Source: Longimicrobium terrae
GTDB taxonomy: Bacteria; Gemmatimonadota; Gemmatimonadetes; Longimicrobiales; Longimicrobiaceae
Length of the DNA: 64,000 nt
Assembly (NCBI RefSeq): GCF_014202995.1
Contig: NZ_JACHIA010000003.1
Span: 1 to 64,000, forward strand
Direction of reading: 5' to 3'
Numbering within the stretch: the first letter of the stretch is position 1; every line of letters starts with the position of its first letter. This document shows positions 46,317 to 54,732 of this stretch, in pieces. A model generated the notes under the pieces. It made no database searches, was not told where the DNA came from, and saw nothing but the letters and a program-made list of their open reading frames with translations. A program made the translations under genes and the position numbers.

Positions 46317-46707
46317 TGCATGCTCCTGGGGCTAACGCCTCGGGGTGGCGGCCGGCGCTGGACTGATCCGCGGTCAAAACCCGCAACGTGGTGAAGCGTG
46401 TACGGCCCATCGCGCCGGATCGCCGGTGGAACGGCGCTGCCAGACGATCAGGTCTGCGGCAAGCCAGCGCCGCGATCCGCATCCGCCACGTCCGTGCACA
46501 TCCCGGACGGCGGAGATGCGCGGGAGACGGGAGGGCAGACGATCGGCATCGCCGGCGCGCGGAGTGCGCGTGTTATGTCGCGAACGGCCGGGGTCGCCGC
46601 AAAGGGCGAATCCATATAGCTTTCAAGGATGGAACGATCCGCCCCACGGGCGGAATGTCGCGTGGCCGGCGACCGCCCGGCGCAACCAAGGAGCGAGGCG
46701 AGTGAGC
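46317..46707. other. Gene-free region upstream of the GH43-like gene
   Basis: Partly less GC-rich near 46600-46625 (ATCCATATAGCTTTCAAGG). A TATAGC box and GGAACGATCC lie here, but no -35 partner was found. No hairpin and no gene seen. Confidence 0.4.
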
Positions 46708-47817
46708 ATGAACTTCCTGAACGCACGGCGCGGCGCCGGTGCGCTGCTGACGCTGGCTCTTGTGGCGTGCGGCGACGATGGCGGTGGTGGCAACACCACG
46801 ATCCCCATCGTTACGCCGGTGGAACCCAAGGCGAACGAGTACATGAACCCGGTTCTGGACAGCGACTTCCCCGATCCGGCGGTCATGCGGGCCAGCGACG
46901 GATTCTTTTACGCGTACGCCACGCAGACCACCGGCATCCGCGTGCAGGTGTCCCGTTCCAAGGATCTGGCGAGCTGGTCGTCCGTCAGCGAAGCCATGCC
47001 CACCAAGCCGTCATGGGCCAGCGAGTCGCAGAACTTCTGGGCGCCCGACGTCATTGAACGTGACGGGAAGTATGTGATGTATTTCAGCGCGCAGGTGGAT
47101 GCCTCCAAGCGCGCGCGGCCCGATGACGGCTTCTGCATCGGGATGGCGATGGCGACCGCGGCGGGCGGGCCGTTCGTGGATTCGGGCGCGCCGGTGGTGT
47201 GCGGCCCCAACTTCACCGTCATCGACCCCATGGCGTTCGATGACCCGCAGACGGGCAAGCGCCTGCTGTTCTGGGGCTCGGCGGGTTCGCCCCTTCTGGT
47301 GCGGGAACTGTCTGCCGACCGCCGCACCTTCGCGGCCGGCAGCAGCGCCACCCCGGTGGTCTCGGTCCGCAACGGCGGCCCCTCGGGGTACGACCAGGGA
47401 CTGATCGAGGGGCCGTGGGTGACGTTCGAGAACGGCTTCTACTACATGTACTTCTCCGGAAACAGCTGCTGCGGAACGGGCGCCCGCTACGCCGTGCTGG
47501 TGGCGCGCGCCACGTCCGCGACCGGTCCGTACACGGTGCTGACGGACGGAAGCGGCGTCGCGCAGCCGGTGCTGCAGGCTGGCGGAAAGTGGCTGGCCCC
47601 GGGCCACAACGGCGTGATCAAGGACGCGGCGGGTGCGGAGTGGATGCTGTACCACGCCATCGATTCCAGCCGGCCGAACCTGATTCCCGGAAACACAGAC
47701 ATCTCGCGCCGGCCACTGCTGCTGGACCGCATCCGGTACGTGAACAACTGGCCGGTGGTGGGCAACGCCACGCTCCCCACCACCACGCCGCAGCTTCGCC
47801 CCACCGCGCTGCCGTAG
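46708..47817 (+). CDS. GH43-like glycoside hydrolase, lipoprotein
   Basis: A predicted exported enzyme of the five-bladed beta-propeller class, similar to arabinanases/xylosidases of family GH43. The lipobox LVAC places lipidated Cys at residue 21, followed by a Gly/Thr/Pro linker. The three acidic residues of the family are visible: Asp in LDSDFPDPAV, Asp in IDPMAFDD and Glu in GLIEGPWV. A HNG triplet in GHNGVIKDAAGAEW is also typical. Sugar specificity cannot be told. The start is ATG 46708 or GTG 46702, the latter with AAGGAG 8 nt away. Confidence 0.85.
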   Translation: MNFLNARRGAGALLTLALVACGDDGGGGNTTIPIVTPVEPKANEYMNPVLDSDFPDPAVMRASDGFFYAYATQTTGIRVQVSRSKDLASWSSVSEAMPTKPSWASESQNFWAPDVIERDGKYVMYFSAQVDASKRARPDDGFCIGMAMATAAGGPFVDSGAPVVCGPNFTVIDPMAFDDPQTGKRLLFWGSAGSPLLVRELSADRRTFAAGSSATPVVSVRNGGPSGYDQGLIEGPWVTFENGFYYMYFSGNSCCGTGARYAVLVARATSATGPYTVLTDGSGVAQPVLQAGGKWLAPGHNGVIKDAAGAEWMLYHAIDSSRPNLIPGNTDISRRPLLLDRIRYVNNWPVVGNATLPTTTPQLRPTALP

Positions 47818-47889
47818 GCGGGAACAGATCGGCACGCGCCCGGCGGAGTCATCCGCCGAGGTTGCTGTGCAGTCTGGTTGATGACGGAA

Positions 47890-47924
47890 AACGACCCGCC
47901 CGGCACCATGCCGGGCGGGTCGTT
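47890..47924. terminator. Bidirectional terminator between GH43-like and methyltransferase genes
   Basis: A perfect 15-bp stem AACGACCCGCCCGGC/GCCGGGCGGGTCGTT and loop ACCAT lie between convergent genes. On the minus strand, TTTTCCGTC follows the stem. Confidence 0.85.
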
Positions 47925-47973
47925 CCACGTCCACCCCTGTCGCGAGAAGACTGTCGATCTCGCGAGATGACGG

Positions 47974-48723
47974 TCAGGCCTTGCGGCAGACGACGATCAG
48001 GTCGGGGCTGGTGTGCAGAAAGGGCTGCAGTTCCCAGTCACCCCAGAAGTCCACGGGAATCAGGCCGGCCTGGCGCAGCAGCGCGTCCCACTCAGTGGCG
48101 CTGCGGATGCGGAGTTCGTGGTACTTCTCGCCGATTTCCTTGCCGCGCGACCAGCGCGTCCACTCACGGCTTACGCCCTCGATGGCGTCGAATTCGCGCT
48201 CCACCCACACCGTTGCGCCGCCTTCCGTTTCCCACCAGTCGCGCTCGGCGAACGCGCTTACGATGTGGTCGCGGTGCATGGTTTCCATCACGAAAACACC
48301 GTCGGGCTTCAGCGCCTTTGCCGCGCCCCGCAGCACCTGCAGGTCCTCCTCGTCCGACAGGAAGTAGCCGAGCGACGAGTACATGGAAACCACCAGGTCA
48401 AACCGCGACTCCCACAGGATTTCGCGCATGTCGCCCTGCACCCATTCCACCTCCACGCCGGCACCCACGGCGCGCCGGCGGGCGCGCGCCAGCAGTGTCT
48501 CGGACCAATCCATTCCCGTCACGCGAAAGCCATTGCGCGCCATCTCCACCGAGTGGCGGCCCCATCCGCAGGCCACGTCCAGCACCTCGGCGTCCGGCGG
48601 CAAAGGCGCCATTTCGCGCAGCCCTGCAATCTCCTTCTGCGTCCGGGCCGGCGTAAGAAAATCGCGGTAGATGTCGACGAACGTCTCGTCGAAGTAGCCG
48701 TCCCACCATCCCCGGCGGTTCAT
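47974..48723 (-). CDS. Class I SAM-dependent methyltransferase
   Basis: A 249-residue cytosolic enzyme with the SAM motif I VLDVACGWGRHSVEMA, followed by VTGMDWSETLLA and the acidic end of strand 4 in RFDLVVSMYSSLGY. The C-terminal half has a YHELRIRSATEWDALLR helix and a beta domain, as in small-molecule methyltransferases. The ATG overlaps the stop of the HAD gene (ATGA), so both are translationally coupled, with the methyltransferase second. The substrate is unknown; coupling with a phosphatase-like protein hints at a common small-metabolite pathway. Confidence 0.88.
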   Translation of the reverse strand: MNRRGWWDGYFDETFVDIYRDFLTPARTQKEIAGLREMAPLPPDAEVLDVACGWGRHSVEMARNGFRVTGMDWSETLLARARRRAVGAGVEVEWVQGDMREILWESRFDLVVSMYSSLGYFLSDEEDLQVLRGAAKALKPDGVFVMETMHRDHIVSAFAERDWWETEGGATVWVEREFDAIEGVSREWTRWSRGKEIGEKYHELRIRSATEWDALLRQAGLIPVDFWGDWELQPFLHTSPDLIVVCRKA

Positions 48724-49412
48724 GCGGCCTCCGGCATGAGCGCCAGCAGATCGTGGATGCCGCGGATGCGTTCGCAATCCGCCGCGTTCCAGCGCCAGAG
48801 CGGGTCGATGAGGATGGGTCGCATCCCGGCCGCCCGCGAGCCCTGCACGTCGATTTCGTAGATGTCTCCCACGTACGCCACCTCGGAGGGATCGAGCCCC
48901 ATCTTTTCCGCGCCCAGGCGGAAAATGCGCGGATCGGGCTTCTCCAGCCCCACCTGCCGCGAATCCATGATGAATTCAAAAGGCGCCGCCAGCCCCACAC
49001 TCTGCAGCAGCCCGTCCACCCGCCCGTCCGCGTTGCTGATGACGCCCAGCCGGTAGCCGCGGCGGCGCAGTTCCTCCAGCGTTTCGGCCGTGTGCTCGCG
49101 CACGTTTTTCCACAGGTGCGACTCGGCGTGGCGTGCCCAGAGCGCGGCGGAGAGCGCCGGAAACTGCTCGTCCGCGGCACCCACGCGGCGGAACATTTCG
49201 CGGAACAGCGTCTCGGCTGCGGACCCGTCGTTGGCCGCCTGCCCGGCCCGCATCATCTCGCCCAGCACCAGCTTGGCCTCCGCTTCGGCAGTCATCAGCG
49301 CCTCCACGGTGGTGTGGACTCCGTGCTCCGCCAGCAGGGTGACGAGGTATGGATGATCCAGCCACACGAGCGTGTTGCCGGCGTCGAACAGAATGGCTTT
49401 GGGCGGCTTCAT
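48720..49412 (-). CDS. HAD-superfamily hydrolase
   Basis: A 230-residue haloacid-dehalogenase-type hydrolase. The nucleophile motif is ILFDAGNTLVWLD; later come ISNADGR (motif II, Ser/Asn) and the GLEKPDPRIF Lys plus YVGDIYEIDVQGSRAAGM (motif IV). Motif I reads DxG rather than DxD, so the second, acid/base aspartate of phosphatases is missing. The same is seen in HDHD3-like members, and activity may be reduced or different. Start at MKPPKAILFD. The long frame upstream is GC noise. First gene of a two-gene operon with the methyltransferase. Confidence 0.87.
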   Translation of the reverse strand: MKPPKAILFDAGNTLVWLDHPYLVTLLAEHGVHTTVEALMTAEAEAKLVLGEMMRAGQAANDGSAAETLFREMFRRVGAADEQFPALSAALWARHAESHLWKNVREHTAETLEELRRRGYRLGVISNADGRVDGLLQSVGLAAPFEFIMDSRQVGLEKPDPRIFRLGAEKMGLDPSEVAYVGDIYEIDVQGSRAAGMRPILIDPLWRWNAADCERIRGIHDLLALMPEAA

Positions 49413-49829
49413 GAGCGTTTCTCGATGGATCGGGTGGGAGCCGCGCTCCCCGTCGCGCGTCGTTCCCGCTGCGGCACACAAAGTACGTCCGCCGCCCCGC
49501 GCCGCGCGAGCGTCCGCGACGGAACCCCTCCCGCTCTGCGCCACCCGCGTCGCGTCGAGGCGCGCGACCCTCCCGGCCGAGTGAAGCGCGATCGCTGTCG
49601 TGAAACGACGGAGTCTGGCCAGGGTCGAGAGGCCTCGACGGAGGAGAACCCGAGCGTGCGCGGCGGACGGCGCAGCTGTGGCGTCATCCGCGAGTCGCCG
49701 CGCCCACCTCCGCACGGAATCCGCCACGCTCGACAGAGGATCAGCCGAGCGGCGATTGCACCTGTTCCGCCATCCCCCGAACCGGCATCTTGTCGGCTTC
49801 CCCCATCTGGACCCGAAGACGACGACGCG
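49413..49829. other. Divergent region between HAD and zinc-ribbon protein genes
   Basis: Transcription starts for both directions are expected here. No clear promoter, hairpin or gene. TTGCACCTGTTCCGCC near 49756 could be a weak -35 element for the plus-strand gene. Confidence 0.4.
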
Positions 49830-51110
49830 ATGCCGACGCCGCTGCGCTGCCCCACCTGCTCCGCCCCGCTGGACGTTCCATCCGAGCACGCCAACCTGGT
49901 CCGGTGCGCCTACTGCGGGGCGGCGGCGCTGGTTTCGGAACGTTTCGGGACACCGATGGCCATCGCGGCGCACGACCCGCACAGTTCCGTCATCGCCGAA
50001 GTGCTGCGCCATCTGCGAGAGGGCGACCGGGTGGGTGCGATTCAGGTCTATCGCGAGCGGCTGGGCGGCTCGCTGCTGGAGGCGCGCAAGGCCGTTGCGC
50101 GCCTGGAAGAAGGCCAGCCCGCGGGCTCCGTCCCGTCCCCGCCGGGGATCGCCCGCGTGGCGGGAATCGTGGGTGCGGTCATGCTGCTCAGCATGATCGG
50201 GATCGGGTTCATCCTCAGAGCGGCGCAGGGGCCGGCCTCCTCAACCGGTTCCTCCACGGGAACGAGCATGCCCTCCGTTGGCACCGGCCTCGCCGGGCAA
50301 CCGGAGAAGCCCGCGGAATGGGCGCAGACGGTGACGCGTTTCGGCAGGGAAGGCACGGGGGCGGGACGGTTTGAGGATGCACGCGAGGTGGCGGTTGATG
50401 GATCGGGGCGGGTCTACGTTGCGGAGTACGGCGGAGGCCGCGTGCAGGTATTCGACTCCGCCGGCACCTTTCTGACCCAGTGGACCGCCGATCCCGAGAT
50501 GCCGATGATGTCCATGGCGGCGAACCGTGAGGGCACCGTCTTTGTCGTCCAGTCCAGCCGCATCCGGCGGTATGAGGGCGCCACGGGCAAGCCGCTGGGC
50601 GACTTCGCCGCATCCTCCGGCGCCAGCTTCAACGACGTGACGGTCGCGCTGGACGGAACGCTCTGGGCGCTGGCGGGATTTTCGGACCTGCTGCACCTGA
50701 GCCGCACCGGCGCCGTGCTGGCCTCCATGGATCTCAAGGAGGTGGACAGGGACACCAAGCCCGAGCGCGTGGCCGTGGCGGGAGACGGCAGGCTGTACGT
50801 GGCCAACTTCGGGTCCGGCGATATCTACCGTCTGACGGCTGAGGGACGCTTCGTGGACCGGTTTGGCGGCGACGGCGGTGACGGCGTGGGGATGCACTCG
50901 CCGGAAGACATTGTGGTGGACGGGCACGGGCGCGTGTACGTAAGCGATTCCGGAATTCAGGTATTTGACGCCAGCGGCCGGCAGCTCGGCTCGTTCGCCG
51001 GGAGCGCCGCGATCTTTGGACTGGCGATCACCGACGCGGACGACCTGTACGCCTCGGACCGCAACGCCAACCAGGTTGTCCGCTTCCGCCTCCCGGATCC
51101 AAGCCCCTGA
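49830..51110 (+). CDS. Zinc-ribbon, L12-like, membrane-anchored NHL beta-propeller protein
   Basis: A 426-residue protein of unusual design. An N-terminal zinc ribbon (CPTCSAPLDV, then CAYCGAAAL) is followed by a helical segment (VIAEVLRHLREGDRVGAIQV then GGSLLEARKAVARL) resembling the C-terminal domain of ribosomal protein L7/L12. A single transmembrane helix follows (IARVAGIVGAVMLLSMIGIG, about residues 108-130), then a Ser/Thr linker. An extracytoplasmic beta-propeller then shows NHL-type strands (FEDAREVAVDGSGRVYVAEY, MHSPEDIVVDGHGRVYVSD, LAITDADDLYASDRNANQVV). A cytosolic binding head with a periplasmic sensor or scaffold is suggested. I know of no named family for this combination. The ATG lies 5 nt after a GACGACGC string without a good ribosome site. 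Confidence 0.8.
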   Translation: MPTPLRCPTCSAPLDVPSEHANLVRCAYCGAAALVSERFGTPMAIAAHDPHSSVIAEVLRHLREGDRVGAIQVYRERLGGSLLEARKAVARLEEGQPAGSVPSPPGIARVAGIVGAVMLLSMIGIGFILRAAQGPASSTGSSTGTSMPSVGTGLAGQPEKPAEWAQTVTRFGREGTGAGRFEDAREVAVDGSGRVYVAEYGGGRVQVFDSAGTFLTQWTADPEMPMMSMAANREGTVFVVQSSRIRRYEGATGKPLGDFAASSGASFNDVTVALDGTLWALAGFSDLLHLSRTGAVLASMDLKEVDRDTKPERVAVAGDGRLYVANFGSGDIYRLTAEGRFVDRFGGDGGDGVGMHSPEDIVVDGHGRVYVSDSGIQVFDASGRQLGSFAGSAAIFGLAITDADDLYASDRNANQVVRFRLPDPSP

Positions 51111-51275
51111 TCGCGGAATCCACTTTCCGCCTCAGCCGGCCCGCGGGCGCTCGCGGAAAGCCTTCTTCGTGCAGTCGCGGCCGCGGCGGGAAACGGGCAT
51201 GGATGTCGCACCGTGCGCACGAAGCATGATCCCGGCACAGGAGCACCACACATCCACAGAGTACCCGGACGCGGA

Positions 51276-52118
51276 ATGCCTCACGCACACCGGATCGAGC
51301 CCGGCCACAAGGTTCACCTCGCGGAGTACGACACGCGCGAGAACGGCGGGATGGACAAGGAGAAGGGCCAGGCGCGGTTCCTGGAACTGAACGCCGAGCT
51401 GGACGTCATCCAGGAAGAATTGTACGCCGCTGGCGTAAACAGCGTGCTCATTGTCCTGCAGGGGATGGACACCAGCGGCAAGGACGGCGCGATCCGGGCG
51501 GTGATGACCAACCTGAATCCGCAGGGCTGCCGGGTGGAGTCGTTCAAGCAGCCCAGCACCGAAGAGCTGTCGCACGACTTCCTGTGGCGCGTGCACCGCG
51601 TGACGCCTGCGCGCGGCATCATCGGCGTGTTCAACCGTTCGCACTACGAGGACGTGCTGGTGGCGCGGGTGCAGAAGCTGGTGCCGGAACCCGTCTGGCG
51701 CGCGCGCTACGACCAGATCAACGCGTTCGAAGGCATGCTGGCCGCCAGCGGCACGCTGGTCTTCAAGTTCTTTCTGCACATCAGCAAGGACGAGCAGAAG
51801 GAGCGGCTGCTGGCACGCGAGGCGGACGTGGGCAAGGCGTGGAAGCTGTCCGCCGGCGACTGGCGCGAGCGCGAGCACTGGGACGAATACCAGAAGGCGT
51901 ACGAGGACGCCTTCCGGCACTGCAGCACCGACGTGGCCCCGTGGTACATTGTCCCCGCTGACCGGAAGTGGTATCGCAACCTGGCGATCACGGAAACGCT
52001 GGTGGATGCGCTGAAGCCCTTCCGCCGCTCCTGGGCGGACGCGCTGGAGGCCATGAGCCGCGCGCGCCTGGCCGAGCTGCAGGCGTTCCGCGACCAGCAG
52101 GCCGCGCCCGCCGAGTAG
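51276..52118 (+). CDS. ppk2: Polyphosphate kinase 2 (PPK2) family protein
   Basis: A cytosolic kinase that uses polyphosphate to phosphorylate nucleotides, or the reverse. The P-loop GMDTSGKDGAIRAVM and the Walker B region GVFNRSHYEDVLVARVQ match PPK2, and lid residues lie in HWDEYQKAYEDAF. At 280 residues from MPHAHRIEPG it is the one-domain form, close to class I or III. ADP, AMP or GDP preference cannot be fixed from sequence reading alone. A longer GTG start at 51213 is possible. A strong shared terminator follows. Confidence 0.9.
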   Translation: MPHAHRIEPGHKVHLAEYDTRENGGMDKEKGQARFLELNAELDVIQEELYAAGVNSVLIVLQGMDTSGKDGAIRAVMTNLNPQGCRVESFKQPSTEELSHDFLWRVHRVTPARGIIGVFNRSHYEDVLVARVQKLVPEPVWRARYDQINAFEGMLAASGTLVFKFFLHISKDEQKERLLAREADVGKAWKLSAGDWREREHWDEYQKAYEDAFRHCSTDVAPWYIVPADRKWYRNLAITETLVDALKPFRRSWADALEAMSRARLAELQAFRDQQAAPAE

Positions 52119-52142
52119 TCCGGCGGATGGCGGGAGAGGAGA

Positions 52143-52177
52143 AAAGGGGGACGGCGCCGCACGCGCCGTCCCCCTTT
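52143..52177. terminator. Bidirectional terminator between ppk2 and the Ser/Thr kinase gene
   Basis: A perfect 15-bp stem AAAGGGGGACGGCGC/GCGCCGTCCCCCTTT and loop CGCAC in a convergent gap. A and T runs at the stem base serve both directions. Confidence 0.9.
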
Positions 52178-52179
52178 CG

Positions 52180-54204
52180 TCATTGCGGGTCCCGCATCCA
52201 CAGCGTCCGTGGCCGAAAACGTTCGCCGGTGCGCCGCTCCAGCCGCCGGATGCGCCGCTCCTGCGCCCGCATCTCGTCCGTCCGGTACGGGCCGATGACC
52301 ACGAACACGCGCCCGCTGTCCAACTGCGGGTAGACGACGCGGTCGCCCAGCCCGCCGCGCAGGCCCTCCGCGCGCACGGCCCGCAGCCGGGCGCGCGCCG
52401 CCGCCAGCGACGTGTCTGCGAACTCGCCCGCCACCCGCACGGGGAGCACGGTGGATTCGGACCTTCCCAGCTTCACCAGGCGCTCGTACTCCGCGCGGGC
52501 CACGCGCGACGCCGGCATCGTGCGGGGCCGGTCCGCGAACGCGCCGCGCCGCAGCACGAGGCGGAGTGGACGCGAATCCTCACCCCAGCGGCCACGGAAC
52601 GGACGCACTTCATCCTCTCGGTCCTCCCACTCCGCCACCGTGTACGGTCCGGCCAGCAGGAGTACATCTTCACCGCCCACTTGAGGATACACGGCCCGGG
52701 TCCCCACCCCGGCGCGCACCCCCGCCGCGCGGATCTGCTCCACGCGCCCGGACATGCTTTCCGCCGTCCCGCCGCTGGCCAGGACGACGAATCCGAGCGT
52801 GTCGCCGGGAATGTAGCCGTGCGTGTTCACGCGGCGGTACTCGGCTTCCGCGTCGTCCGTCCACGGCGTCTCCGGCGTGAGCAGCGCACTGATCGCCTGC
52901 CCGGTTCCCGCCATCGACAGACGTTTCTGGACGGACGGCCACGCCAGCAGCACGCCCATCACCACGGCCAGCCGGACCGCGGTCCACAGCATCCAGCCCG
53001 TTCCCTTCCCTCGCGCGGGTTCCGGCGCGGCAGCGGGCTCCGGCGCGGGAACGGCGGGCGGAGCGGAGACCGGAACGGGTGCGACCGGAGGAATCACCGG
53101 AGCCGAAGCAGCGACGGAGCTGGCGGAAAACGGTACGGCGACGAACGGGGCGGGCGCGATCGGCGGCGACGCGGGCGGAGCGGGAGTCGACGGATGGATG
53201 GCGGCGGGCGCCGGATCGGTCGGCGCGTACGCGGGCTCGGCGGAGACGGCGATGTACGGGTCGGCGTGCGCCGGCGTGCTGCGGCGCAGGTGGATGGTGC
53301 CGCCCACCACGTCCAGCAGCGGATGCAGCGCGGCGACGAGTTCGCCCGCGTTGCCGAAGCGGCGGCCTGGCTCCGGGTGGACGGCGCGCGTCAGCACGGC
53401 ATCCACGCCGCGCGGCAGGTGGGGATGGACGGCGCGCAGTTCGTACAGGGCGCGCGCCGCGGCGGCGGGATCGGTGGCGGCATGCACCTGCGCGGGGTGG
53501 CGGCCGGACAGCATCTCCAGCGCGGTGAGCCCCAGCGCGAACACGTCGCTCGCGGGGGTCACGGACCCGCCGCGGATCTGCTCGGGCGCGGCGTAGCGTG
53601 GCGTGTGCGGCCCCGGCGCGTGCACGAGCGTGGCGTCCGACGTCGCCGCGGCGGCGGCCGCCGCGCCCGCCGCCTGCGCGATGCCGAAGTCCAGCAGCTT
53701 CACCTCCCAGCCGCCATCCGGGTCCGCCACCAGAAAGATGTTGCGCGGCTTGACGTCGCGGTGGATGATCCCGGCGCGGTGCCCGGCGGCAATCCCCATT
53801 CCCGCCTCGCGCAAAATCTCCAGCACCTCCGCCGTGGGGAGCGGGCCGGCGGCCTGGGCCAGCCGTACGCCCAGGTCCTGCCCCGGAAGCAGTTCCATGA
53901 CCAGGTAGTCCATCCCCAGATCCCGGTCGGACCCGAAGTCGTGCGCCGTCACCACGTTGGCGTGCCGCAGCGAGGCGGCCGCGCGCGCCTCGGCGTGGAA
54001 CATGGCGCGGAACTCCGCCTCCCGCGCGGGATCGGCGTGCTGCAGCGTAAGCACCTTCACCGCCACCGTGCGCCCCAGCCGCTCGTCCCACGCGCGGAAC
54101 ACGGCGCCCATGCCGCCGCTGCCCACCAGCGATTCCACCCGGTACCGCCCATCCAGGCGCCGGCCGGCAAGCAACTCGAACGTGGGCGGGATGATGATGG
54201 ACAC
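52180..54204 (-). CDS. Membrane-spanning Ser/Thr protein kinase with two SPOR-like C-terminal domains
   Basis: A 674-residue kinase of the bacterial PknB type. The kinase domain (about 20-300) is complete: glycine loop GSGGMG (28-33), Lys50 (VAVKVL), HRD at 148-150 (HRDVKPRN), DFG at 172-174, and APEQIRGG. An Ala stretch follows the DFG motif. A Pro/Ala-rich linker (310-400), a transmembrane helix (about 402-423) and two periplasmic repeats follow. The repeats are about 463-552 and 585-670, each ending in a GPYxxxE element (VLLLAGPYTVAEWE; VFVVIGPYRTDEM). This resembles SPOR domains, which bind denuded peptidoglycan strands. In PknB the sensor is instead made of PASTA repeats. Confidence 0.9.
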   Translation of the reverse strand: MSIIIPPTFELLAGRRLDGRYRVESLVGSGGMGAVFRAWDERLGRTVAVKVLTLQHADPAREAEFRAMFHAEARAAASLRHANVVTAHDFGSDRDLGMDYLVMELLPGQDLGVRLAQAAGPLPTAEVLEILREAGMGIAAGHRAGIIHRDVKPRNIFLVADPDGGWEVKLLDFGIAQAAGAAAAAAATSDATLVHAPGPHTPRYAAPEQIRGGSVTPASDVFALGLTALEMLSGRHPAQVHAATDPAAAARALYELRAVHPHLPRGVDAVLTRAVHPEPGRRFGNAGELVAALHPLLDVVGGTIHLRRSTPAHADPYIAVSAEPAYAPTDPAPAAIHPSTPAPPASPPIAPAPFVAVPFSASSVAASAPVIPPVAPVPVSAPPAVPAPEPAAAPEPARGKGTGWMLWTAVRLAVVMGVLLAWPSVQKRLSMAGTGQAISALLTPETPWTDDAEAEYRRVNTHGYIPGDTLGFVVLASGGTAESMSGRVEQIRAAGVRAGVGTRAVYPQVGGEDVLLLAGPYTVAEWEDREDEVRPFRGRWGEDSRPLRLVLRRGAFADRPRTMPASRVARAEYERLVKLGRSESTVLPVRVAGEFADTSLAAARARLRAVRAEGLRGGLGDRVVYPQLDSGRVFVVIGPYRTDEMRAQERRIRRLERRTGERFRPRTLWMRDPQ

Positions 54205-54354
54205 GGATGGCGGCGCGGGTGGACCGACGGAACGCGAAATCAGCGAGCGGTGATTGTACGAATCAAAGATGCAGACGTTTCGCCCGCCGCGCGACCGCAG
54301 AGCCTCGGCTGGCGAATTCTCCGCCAGTGCCGGCGGAACGGATAACGGAAATCA

Positions 54355-54406
54355 TCACACAGAGTCAACAGAGTTAAGAGATCATTCCTCTGTTAACTCT
54401 GTGTGA
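54355..54406. repeat. CAGAG-type hairpin repeat upstream of the kinase gene
   Basis: 19-nt arms TCACACAGAGTCAACAGAG and CTCTGTTAACTCTGTGTGA pair with one mismatch around a 14-nt loop. It is much less GC-rich than the surroundings and similar in type to 37914-37994. Confidence 0.7.
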
Positions 54407-54434
54407 GTCACACTTTTCATCCACGTGGGACGAA

Positions 54435-54464
54435 CAAGGGCCCGTGCGTGTGCACGGGCCCTTG
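54435..54464 (-). terminator. Hairpin terminator of the hicBA genes
   Basis: A perfect 13-bp stem CAAGGGCCCGTGC/GCACGGGCCCTTG and loop GTGT, 62 nt after the hicA stop on the minus strand. Only a weak T run follows. Confidence 0.55.
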
Positions 54465-54526
54465 CTGTCAGATCACGATCGGGCGATCAGGAGCAACCGG
54501 CCAGGACACTCAGGCGTGCGCCGCGA

Positions 54527-54732
54527 TCAATCCTGATCCAGATCCAGACCGGCCAGCTTCATGAGGTGAACCTGCAACCCGCGCTTGAGCGGCGTATTCC
54601 CATGCACTGGCACGGAGATTCGCTCTGCTCGGCCCGTTTTGCGATAGATGTGGTGGCTCCTCGAACCCGGGCCAGTTCCCACCCGTCCTCCTCAAGAAGC
54701 CGCCCCAGTTCCCGCCCGGTAAGCGGTTTCAC
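54527..54732 (-). pseudogene. hicA: HicA-type toxin, broken by a 1-nt deletion
   Basis: HicA is a small mRNA interferase that HicB blocks. The GTG at 54732 overlaps the hicB stop (GTGA). The first frame reads MKPLTGRELGRLLEEDGWEL then ARVRG. After about 54668 the match continues one frame over as SHHIYRKTGRAERISVPVHG then NTPLKRGLQ, and stops at TGA 54527. The catalytic His of HicA lies in the second part. Restoring one base gives 68 residues, the expected length. As written the toxin is truncated or fused to an unrelated tail. A sequencing error or a programmed shift cannot be excluded. Confidence 0.75.

Larger units (their letters stand above)
54205..54526. other. Gene-free region between hicA and the Ser/Thr kinase gene
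   Basis: It contains two hairpins (54355-54406 and 54435-54464) after the toxin gene and should carry the kinase promoter close to 54204-54300. A TTGTAC-like box appears near 54255, but no good pair was found. Confidence 0.45.

Noticed and set aside
46560-46640. Possible cyclic-di-GMP or other riboswitch before the GH43-like gene
   Set aside because: CGCAAAGGG resembles part of a GEMM motif, but the other conserved blocks and the tetraloop receptor are missing.
54510-54695. 61-codon frame starting MRRTGGNWPGFEEPP
   Set aside because: It overlaps hicA out of frame and has no family likeness; the two hicA frames explain the conservation better.
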